From: an uncultured Burkholderiaceae bacterium
GTDB taxonomy: Bacteria > Pseudomonadota > Gammaproteobacteria > Burkholderiales > Burkholderiaceae_C
Reading direction: 5' to 3'
Length of the DNA stretch: 10,785 bases
Assembly: GCA_938022295.1 (NCBI GenBank)
Contig: CALIDR010000321.1
Location: 1-10,785, forward strand
Shown: piece after piece, positions 5,681-10,785 of the stretch
Layout of the letters: each line of letters begins with the position of its first letter
Numbering within the stretch: position 1 is the stretch's first letter
Position numbers and translations under genes: made by a program
The notes under the pieces: model-generated
What the model was told of the DNA's origin: nothing
The model's input: the letters and a program-made list of their open reading frames with translations, nothing else
The model's database searches: none

Positions 5681-7597
5681 ATGACATCGCCTGCCGCTGC
5701 TGTCCACATGCCCGAAGCCCTCGCTCCCGCCGCCGCCGTTCCGACCGAGCCGCTGGCGGTGCTGCACGAAGTCTTCGGCTACGGTGCCTTCCGCGGCGCC
5801 CAGCAGGCGATCGTCGAGCACGTGGCCGCCGGCGGCGACGCACTGGTGCTGATGCCCACCGGCGGCGGCAAGAGCCTGTGCTACCAGGTGCCGGCGATCG
5901 TGCGCCACCGCGCCGGCCGCGGCGTCGCCGTCGTCGTGAGCCCCTTGATCGCGCTGATGCACGACCAGGTCGGCGCGCTCGAGGAGGCGGGCGTGCACGC
6001 CGCGTTCCTCAACTCGACGCTCGCGGCCGACGAGGCGCAGGCCGTCGAGCGCGAGCTGCGCAGCGGCCGCCTCGTGCTGCTCTACGCCGCGCCCGAGCGT
6101 GTGCTCACGCCGCGTTTCCTCGCGATGCTCGACGCGCTGCACGAGCACGGCCGGCTGTCGCTGTTCGCGATCGACGAGGCGCACTGCGTCAGCCAGTGGG
6201 GGCACGACTTCCGCGAGGAGTACCTGGGGCTGTCGGTGCTCGCCGAGCGCTACGCCGGCGTGCCGCGCGTCGCGCTCACCGCCACCGCCGACGCGACGAC
6301 GCGCGCCGACATCGTCGAGCGGCTTCAGCTGCAGGGTGCGCGCACCTTCGTCGCGAGCTTCGACCGCCCGAACATCCGCTACATGATCGTCGAGAAGGAC
6401 GACCCCAGGCGCCAGCTGCTGCGCTTCCTGCGCGACGAGCACGACGGCGACGCGGGCATCGTCTACTGCCAAAGCCGGCGCAAGGTCGAGGAGGTGGCGG
6501 CGTGGCTCGAGGGCGAGGATATCGCGGCGCTGCCGTACCACGCCGGCCTCGACGCCGACGTGCGCCGCGCGCACCAGGACCGCTTCCTGCGCGAGGAGGG
6601 CCTCGTGATGGTGGCGACGATCGCGTTCGGCATGGGCATCGACAAGCCCGACGTGCGCTTCGTCGCCCACCTGGACCTGCCGAAGAACATCGAGGCCTAC
6701 TACCAGGAGACCGGCCGCGCGGGTCGCGACGGGCTGCCGGCCGATGCATGGATGACGTACGGCCTGGTCGACGTCGTGCAGCAGCGGCGGATGATCGACG
6801 AGAGCACCGCCGGCGACGAGTTCAAGCGGCTGCAGCGCGACAAGCTCGACGCGCTGCTCGCGCTTGCCGAAGCCACCGACTGCCGGCGCGTGCGGCTGCT
6901 CGCCTACTTCGGCGAGCCGAGCGAAGCCTGCGGCAACTGCGACAACTGCCTCAGCCCGCCCGAGACGTGGGACGCGACCGAGGCCGCGCGCAAGGCGCTG
7001 AGCTGCGTCTACCGCTTCGCGCAGCACGGCCGCGGCTTCGGCCCCGACGCTTTCGGCGCCGGCCACCTCGTCGACGTGCTGCGCGGCAAGGCCACCGACA
7101 AGGTGCGCCAGCACGGCCACGAGCGGCTGTCGACGTTCGGCATCGGCGCCGACCTGAGCGAAGCGCAGTGGCGCGCCGTGCTGCGCCAGCTGATCGCGCT
7201 CGGCCACCTGAAGGCCGAAGGCGAGTACCACACGCTCGCGCTGACCGATTCGAGCCGCGCCGTGCTGCGCGGCGAAGTCGCGCTGCGGCTGCGCCGGCCG
7301 AGCGCGGCGCCGGTGCGCGCGAAGGCGTCGCGGCGCGATGCGAAAGACCGCGCGCCGCCGCTGCCGCTCGATGCGCCGGCGCTCGCGCGCTTCGCCGCGC
7401 TGAAGGCGTGGCGCGCCGAGGTCGCGCGCGAGCACGGGCTGCCGGCCTACGTCATCTTCCACGACGCGACGCTCGCCGAGATGGCGCGCGAGGCGCCGGC
7501 CACGCTCGATGCGCTCGCTGGCATCGGCGGCGTCGGCGCGAAGAAGCTCGACGCCTACGGGCGAGAGATCCTGCGCGTGCTCGCCACCAGCGGCTGA
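5681..7597 (+). CDS. recQ: ATP-dependent 3'-5' DNA helicase RecQ
   Basis: This 638-residue protein has the full bacterial RecQ layout. The helicase core carries Walker A TGGGKS (60-65), DEAH followed by CVSQWGHDF (165-168 onward), TATA (200-203) and motif VI QETGRAGRDG (342-351). The RQC zinc site has four cysteines (401, 417, 420, 423), then the winged helix. A Pro/Ala/Arg-rich linker (about 535-560) leads to a C-terminal HRDC domain (about 563-634, ending in GIGGVGAKKLDAYGREIL). RecQ unwinds DNA in RecF-pathway recombination and restart, and is stimulated by the SSB tip. The ATG at 5681 is the choice here; an ATG at 5708 nearer the conserved core is possible, and neither has a strong ribosome site. 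All catalytic residues appear intact. Confidence 0.95.
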   Translation: MTSPAAAVHMPEALAPAAAVPTEPLAVLHEVFGYGAFRGAQQAIVEHVAAGGDALVLMPTGGGKSLCYQVPAIVRHRAGRGVAVVVSPLIALMHDQVGALEEAGVHAAFLNSTLAADEAQAVERELRSGRLVLLYAAPERVLTPRFLAMLDALHEHGRLSLFAIDEAHCVSQWGHDFREEYLGLSVLAERYAGVPRVALTATADATTRADIVERLQLQGARTFVASFDRPNIRYMIVEKDDPRRQLLRFLRDEHDGDAGIVYCQSRRKVEEVAAWLEGEDIAALPYHAGLDADVRRAHQDRFLREEGLVMVATIAFGMGIDKPDVRFVAHLDLPKNIEAYYQETGRAGRDGLPADAWMTYGLVDVVQQRRMIDESTAGDEFKRLQRDKLDALLALAEATDCRRVRLLAYFGEPSEACGNCDNCLSPPETWDATEAARKALSCVYRFAQHGRGFGPDAFGAGHLVDVLRGKATDKVRQHGHERLSTFGIGADLSEAQWRAVLRQLIALGHLKAEGEYHTLALTDSSRAVLRGEVALRLRRPSAAPVRAKASRRDAKDRAPPLPLDAPALARFAALKAWRAEVAREHGLPAYVIFHDATLAEMAREAPATLDALAGIGGVGAKKLDAYGREILRVLATSG

Positions 7598-7620
7598 TGC
7601 GCCTTCGCGCCGGATGTGCC

Positions 7621-7642
7621 TAAAGTGAACGTTTGATTTCGG
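7621..7642 (+). repeat. Diverged 22-nt direct repeat, copy 1
   Basis: This copy, starting TAAAGTGAACG, matches the copy at 8056-8077 at 16 of 22 positions in the same orientation. The two enclose the large palindrome. They lie 435 nt apart and may be ends of a mobile unit or members of a dispersed repeat family. Confidence 0.4.
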
Positions 7643-7701
7643 CCCTTTGGGCGCGTTCGCGAAGGTCGGTTCTTTTCGGGCGATGTGCGGCGGTCGCGGC
7701 G

Positions 7702-7935
7702 TCGCGCCAGGCGGCACCCGCTGCGGGCTCACCCTGTGGCGGTCGGCCCTGCGGGCCGACTGCGCTGCGCTGCTCGGCCCGGGGTCGCGCGGCAGAACTC
7801 GCTGCGCTCCCTGCGGTCGCTGCGCTCGGACAACCGCCGCGAGTTCGATCATGAAGCGCGCTCACGCGCGCCGACCCCGGTCCTCCGCTGCTCGCCGCCA
7901 CACAGTTCGCCCGCAGCGGGTGCCGCCTGGCGCGA
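7702..7935. repeat. Large interrupted palindrome with perfect 27-bp arms
   Basis: Bases 7702-7728 are the exact reverse complement of 7909-7935 (27 of 27), and the match resumes inside with TGTGGCGG (7735-7742) against CCGCCACA (7895-7902). Further inward, CCGGGGTCG and GAACTCGC on the left pair with CGACCCCGG and GCGAGTTC on the right with unequal spacing, so the whole unit is an imperfect palindrome centred near 7818. Both arms would encode the same shadow peptide (QRVPPGA) on opposite strands, which explains the false open frames. Either a MITE-like element or a BIME/REP-like repeat would fit; no transposase is present. Confidence 0.85.
7799..7827 (+). repeat. 11-nt direct repeat at the palindrome centre
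   Basis: TCGCTGCGCTC occurs at 7799-7809 and 7817-7827, an 18-nt period, in the loop region of the large palindrome. Related GCTGCGCT words also occur near 7760. Confidence 0.6.
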
Positions 7936-7997
7936 TGTCCACCGTGGAGCCGTGCGACTGCGTGCCCGTGCTCGCCTTCGCAGTGCTCGTCGATGTC

Positions 7998-8032
7998 GCA
8001 AAGCGCCGCCGCCCGCGCGCACGGCGCTTTGC
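7998..8032. repeat. Hairpin with 11-bp perfect stem
   Basis: GCAAAGCGCCG (7998-8008) pairs perfectly with CGGCGCTTTGC (8022-8032) around a 13-nt loop rich in CG. No T-run follows on the plus strand. It could be a terminator-like or structural element within the repeat region. Confidence 0.6.
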
Positions 8033-8055
8033 CGCGCCAACCTATGCAGGCCGCT

Positions 8056-8077
8056 CAAAGCGAACGGTCAATGTCGG
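8056..8077 (+). repeat. Diverged 22-nt direct repeat, copy 2
   Basis: This is the second copy of the repeat at 7621-7642, sharing AAAG-GAACG and the end TCGG. It is followed at once by the overlapping GGGCCG hairpins, whereas copy 1 is followed by a smaller GGCCCTTTGGGC inverted repeat, so the two ends share a repeat-then-hairpin order. Confidence 0.4.
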
Positions 8078-8081
8078 CAGA

Positions 8082-8107
8082 GGGCCGAGTCCGGCCCGTC
8101 AGGGCCG
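8082..8107. repeat. Two mutually exclusive 6-bp hairpins
   Basis: The order is GGGCCG-AGTC-CGGCCC-GTCA-GGGCCG. The central CGGCCC (8092-8097) can pair with either the left (8082-8087) or the right (8102-8107) GGGCCG, each with a 4-nt loop. A switch is possible in principle, but the element lies inside repeat DNA more than 200 nt before the next gene. Confidence 0.5.
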
Positions 8108-8305
8108 ATGGTCGACCGACCCGTGTCCGCCACATCGCCGACGTTCAGCCGGTCACGCTGACCGTTCCCCTCGGGCCGTGATCGCCCGCCGACGAGTGGC
8201 TGCGACTGATTGACAGCCGGCGTCGGTCCGCCCCTCGCGTGCTGCCCGGGCACCGACAGGGCACACGGGATTTCCGTCGTCGCGCGGCGGGCGGCGGGGT
8301 GCGGC

Positions 8306-8311
8306 CACAAT
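8306..8311 (+). promoter_or_regulatory. Possible -10 box of the DUF3429 gene
   Basis: CACAAT lies 8 nt before the ATG at 8320, the same hexamer proposed as a -10 box before ssb. If used, the transcript would be nearly leaderless, in keeping with the lack of a ribosome site. No good -35 was seen. Confidence 0.3.
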
Positions 8312-8319
8312 GCGCCGCG

Positions 8320-8769
8320 ATGAACACCGCCCCGCCCGTTGCCGTTGCCGCACTGCCTAGCGCCGCGCGCTTGCTCGGCTACGCGGGGCTGATCCCGTTC
8401 GTCGGCGGCGCGCTCGCGCTGTGGTTCGCCGACCCGGCGCTGCAGGCCGCCGCGGTGGCCGCGCTGGCCGGATACGGCGCGGTCATCGTCTCGGTCCTCG
8501 GCGGCATCCACTGGGGCCTGGGCTTCGCGCGCGGCGACGCGGCACGCTTCGCCTGGGGCGTCGTGCCGTCGCTGGTCGCATGGGCGGCGCTGCTGCTGCC
8601 GCCGGCCGCCGGGCAGGCGGTGCTGGCGGCGATGCTCGTCGTCTGCTATGCCGTCGACCGCACCGTCTACCCGCGCCACGGCCTCGCGCCTTGGCTGCCG
8701 CTGCGCGGGCAGCTGAGCGCCGTCGCGGCGGCATGCTGCGCGGCCGGCGCGCTCGCGCTGGCCCTCTGA
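8320..8769 (+). CDS. DUF3429 family small membrane protein
   Basis: This 149-residue integral membrane protein has about five hydrophobic segments. The family-like pattern LLGYAGLIPFVGGALALW (residues 18-35) is followed by a segment ending GGIHWGLGFARG (about 63-74), the most characteristic motif; the rest is Ala/Leu-rich membrane sequence ending at the C-terminus in a hydrophobic helix. The function of DUF3429 is unknown. The ATG at 8320 is chosen because the upstream in-frame extension from 8239 is Arg/Gly-rich and unlike a membrane protein start. No ribosome site is evident. Only 4 nt separate its stop from the M61 peptidase start, which suggests co-transcription and translational coupling. 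Confidence 0.85.
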   Translation: MNTAPPVAVAALPSAARLLGYAGLIPFVGGALALWFADPALQAAAVAALAGYGAVIVSVLGGIHWGLGFARGDAARFAWGVVPSLVAWAALLLPPAAGQAVLAAMLVVCYAVDRTVYPRHGLAPWLPLRGQLSAVAAACCAAGALALAL

Positions 8770-8773
8770 GCCC

Positions 8774-10519
8774 ATGATCCGCTACCACGTCGAGCTCGCC
8801 GACCCGCACGCGCGCCAGTACCGCGTGACGCTGACGCTGCCGCGCCCCGAGGCGGCGCAGCGGCTGAGCCTGCCGGTGTGGATCCCCGGCAGCTACATGG
8901 TGCGCGAGTTCGGCCGCCACCTGTCGCGGCTGGAGGCGCGGCAGGGCGCGCGCGCGGTGCCGCTGGTGCAGCTCGACAAGAGCACCTGGCGCGCCGACTG
9001 CGACGGGTCGACGGCGCTCGTCGTGACGATGCTCGTCGACGCCTACGACCCCTCGGTGCGCGCGGCGTACCTCGACGCCGGGCGCGGCTTCTTCAACGGC
9101 ACCAGCCTGTTCCTGCGCGCCGAGGGGCGCGAGGACGAGCCGCACGAGCTGACGCTCGGGCCCCTGCCGCGAGGCTGGGACGTCGCCACCGCGATGCCGG
9201 TGCAGCCCGGCGCCCGCCACGCCTGGGTGGCCGCCGACTACCACGAACTGGTCGACCACCCGTTCACGCTCGGGCCGTTCTGGCGCGGCCGCTTCGAGGC
9301 CGCCGGCGTGGCCCACGAATGCGTCGTCGCCGGCGCCTGGCCGAGCTTCGACGGCGAGCGGCTGCTCGCCGACATGCGCCGCATCTGCGAGGCGCAGATC
9401 GCGTTCTGGCACGGCCGGCGGCGGCGCGAGCTGCCGATGTCGCGCTACGTGTTCATGCTGCACGCCGTCGACGAGGGCTACGGCGGCCTCGAGCACCGCG
9501 CGAGCACGGCGCTCCTCGCCTCGCGCCGCGACCTGCCGCGCCGCGACACCCCGGCCGCCGCCCCCGGCGACGGCTACGTGACGCTGCTCGGCCTGATCAG
9601 CCACGAGTACTTCCACACCTGGAACGTCAAGCGGCTGCGCCCGCGCGAGTTCGCGGCGATCGACTACAGCCGCGAGAACTACACCGAGCTGCTGTGGTTC
9701 TTCGAGGGCTTCACCTCGTACTACGACGACCTGATCCTCGCGCGCGCCGGCCTGATCGACGAGGCGCGCTACCTGAAGCTCGTCGCCAAGGCGCTCAACG
9801 GCGTGCTCGCCACCCCGGGGCGGCAGGTGCAGAGCCTGGCCCAGGCGAGCTTCGACGCCTGGGTCAAGTACTACCGCAACGACGAGAACACGCCCAACGC
9901 CACCGTCAGCTACTACACGAAGGGCGCGCTCGTCGCGCTGGCGCTGGACCTCACGCTGCGCCGCGACGGCCACGGCGACCTCGACGCCGTGATGCGGCGG
10001 CTGTGGGCGCGCAGCGGCGGCGGGCCGGTGGGCGAGGACGACATCCTCGCCGTGGTGGCCGAATCCGGCGCGCCGGCGGCGGCCGACCTGCTGCGCGGCT
10101 GGGTGCACGGCACCGACGACCTGCCGCTGCCGGCGCTGCTCGAGGCCGTGGGCGTGGCCGCGACGCCGGACGCGGCGCCGGGCCTCGCGGCCGCGATCGG
10201 CCTGCGGCTGGCCGAGAGCGCGGTGGGCGGCGTGCAGGTCAAGACGGTGCTGCGCGGCGGCGCGGCCGAGCGCGCCGGCGTGGCCGCCGGCGACGAGCTG
10301 CTCGCCGTCGACGGCTGGCGCATCCGCCGCCTCGACGACGCGCAGCAGTGGCTCGCCGCCGGGCGGCCGTTCGAGCTGCTGCTGGCGCGCGACCAGCGCC
10401 TGCACCGCGTCGAGGTCGCGCCGCCGGCCGAGCCGCCGCGGCCGTGGCGCCTTGCGGTCGATGACCAGGCGCCGGAGGCGGCGGCGCAGCGGCGCCGCGC
10501 ATGGCTGCACCGCTCCTGA
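8774..10519 (+). CDS. M61-family metallopeptidase with PDZ domain
   Basis: This 581-residue protein resembles glycyl aminopeptidases of family M61. The N-terminal beta domain includes VWIPGSYMVREFGRH (35-49) and FFNGTSLFL (106-114). The catalytic domain has GGLEHRAST (237-245), the zinc motif HEYFHTWNVKR (H277, E278, H281) and the third ligand Glu311 in FFEGFTSYYDD. A PDZ domain (about 475-545: VKTVLRGGAAERAGVAAGDELLAVDG) follows, then a short charged tail. No signal peptide is seen, so it probably acts in the cytoplasm on small peptides; the physiological substrate is unknown. It starts 4 nt after the DUF3429 stop with no separate ribosome site, and its 3' end overlaps the next gene by 19 nt, so the three genes look like one operon. 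All expected catalytic residues are present. Confidence 0.93.
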   Translation: MIRYHVELADPHARQYRVTLTLPRPEAAQRLSLPVWIPGSYMVREFGRHLSRLEARQGARAVPLVQLDKSTWRADCDGSTALVVTMLVDAYDPSVRAAYLDAGRGFFNGTSLFLRAEGREDEPHELTLGPLPRGWDVATAMPVQPGARHAWVAADYHELVDHPFTLGPFWRGRFEAAGVAHECVVAGAWPSFDGERLLADMRRICEAQIAFWHGRRRRELPMSRYVFMLHAVDEGYGGLEHRASTALLASRRDLPRRDTPAAAPGDGYVTLLGLISHEYFHTWNVKRLRPREFAAIDYSRENYTELLWFFEGFTSYYDDLILARAGLIDEARYLKLVAKALNGVLATPGRQVQSLAQASFDAWVKYYRNDENTPNATVSYYTKGALVALALDLTLRRDGHGDLDAVMRRLWARSGGGPVGEDDILAVVAESGAPAAADLLRGWVHGTDDLPLPALLEAVGVAATPDAAPGLAAAIGLRLAESAVGGVQVKTVLRGGAAERAGVAAGDELLAVDGWRIRRLDDAQQWLAAGRPFELLLARDQRLHRVEVAPPAEPPRPWRLAVDDQAPEAAAQRRRAWLHRS

Positions 10520-10785
10520 ATCCGCGGCCGGCGGCAGGGCGACCATCCAGCGGGCGGCGGGCGAGGCGCTGGGCCGCGGCGGGGCTCGTGCTCGCGGTGC
10601 TCGGTGCCCACCTCTTCGTCGCCTCGACGCTCGGCGAGCGGATGACGCGGCCGCTGTTCGCCGGCGAGCGGCGGCCGCCGCCGATCGAGGTCGCGTTCGT
10701 GCGCGAGCTGCGGCCGGCCGAGCCGCCGCCGGCGGCGCCGGCACCGCCGAAGCCGCGCGCGCGCCCGCGGCCGCCGGCCCCGGCC
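10501..10785 (+). CDS. Membrane-anchored proline-rich protein, 3' end missing
   Basis: The frame starting at ATG 10501 is open to the window end (95 codons). It begins with a short Arg-rich cytoplasmic stretch, then one membrane segment (about residues 28-43: AGLVLAVLGAHLFVAS), then a periplasmic part rich in Pro, Ala and Arg (RRPPPIEVAFVRELRPAEPPPAAPAPPKPRARPRPPAPA-like, from about 59). This layout fits the N-terminus of a TonB-like energy transducer or of the DUF3108 proteins often found beside M61 peptidases in Burkholderiales. The start overlaps the end of the M61 gene by 19 nt in another frame, typical of coupling. The C-terminal domain that would decide is outside the window. Confidence 0.65.
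   Translation, partial: MAAPLLNPRPAAGRPSSGRRARRWAAAGLVLAVLGAHLFVASTLGERMTRPLFAGERRPPPIEVAFVRELRPAEPPPAAPAPPKPRARPRPPAPA

Larger units (their letters stand above)
7598..8319. other. Repeat-rich region without a convincing gene
   Basis: This 722-nt stretch between recQ and the DUF3429 gene has several open frames on both strands, but all encode Arg/Ala/Pro-rich sequence with no recognisable domain and they cross the inverted repeats. It contains a large interrupted palindrome (7702-7935), a diverged direct repeat at its flanks (7621-7642 and 8056-8077), a long hairpin (7998-8032) and overlapping GGGCCG/CGGCCC hairpins (8082-8107). It resembles dispersed intergenic repeat DNA or a decayed non-autonomous element; that identity is inference. 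Confidence 0.6.

Noticed and set aside
3652..5709. 685-codon open frame on the minus strand across the ClC gene
   Set aside because: Its translation is Arg/Ala/Pro/Gln-rich without domains, and it lies antisense to a gene with all ClC signatures; long shadow frames are expected at this GC content.
5642..7852. 736-codon open frame on the minus strand across recQ
   Set aside because: It is antisense to an intact RecQ with all motifs and has low-complexity composition; its upstream part runs through the inverted repeat.
7621..8077. CRISPR array
   Set aside because: There are only two diverged copies at long distance and no regular repeat-spacer pattern or cas genes.
7647..8213. 188-codon open frame on the plus strand in the repeat region
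   Set aside because: It reads through both arms of the palindrome, has no ribosome site, and its Arg/Ala/Cys-rich sequence shows no domain; it is best explained as repeat DNA.
8068..8775. 235-codon open frame on the minus strand
   Set aside because: It overlaps the DUF3429 gene antisense and is low complexity without domains.
8483..10744. 753-codon open frame on the minus strand across the DUF3429 and M61 genes
   Set aside because: It is antisense to the M61 peptidase with a complete HExxH and Glu site, and shows no recognisable domain.

Overview
The window is very GC-rich double-stranded bacterial DNA with tightly packed genes. Codon use, SSB and RecQ type, and gene content suggest a betaproteobacterium, probably Burkholderiales (Rubrivivax/Leptothrix-like). 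That placement is inference from style and content, not from a marker gene.

Left part (1-3202): a sulfur-handling locus. A 5'-truncated gene on the + strand, resembling the poorly known Sfum_1244-type proteins, runs into the end of a three-gene minus-strand operon: tusA, then a DsrE2-type gene, then a YeeE/YedE (TsuA-like) membrane transporter. TusA and DsrE2 are sulfane-sulfur carriers, and YeeE/TsuA proteins import thiosulfate. The simplest reading is uptake of thiosulfate (or a related sulfur compound) coupled to cytoplasmic protein-bound sulfur relay. The tusA leader holds a spaced GTAATAG repeat, and a strong GC hairpin lies between tusA and dsrE2.

Middle part (3203-7597): housekeeping and accessory genes. 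ssb (minus) and a ClC-family chloride transporter (+) diverge from a 95-nt shared promoter region. The ClC gene ends 22 nt inside the convergent tail of a small cupin gene. The cupin and recQ then diverge from a gap of only about 35 nt. The ClC protein has the gating glutamate but carries Gln where coupled H+/Cl- exchangers have the inner proton glutamate.

Right part (7598-10785): about 720 nt without a convincing gene. It holds a perfect 27-bp inverted repeat about 180 nt apart, nested within a larger imperfect palindrome, and is flanked by a diverged direct repeat and several hairpins; it looks like dispersed-repeat or decayed-element DNA. After it come three genes that look co-transcribed: a small DUF3429 membrane protein, an M61-family metallopeptidase with a C-terminal PDZ domain, and the start of a membrane-anchored proline-rich protein cut by the window end.

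No rRNA, tRNA, CRISPR array, intact transposase or phage gene was seen.
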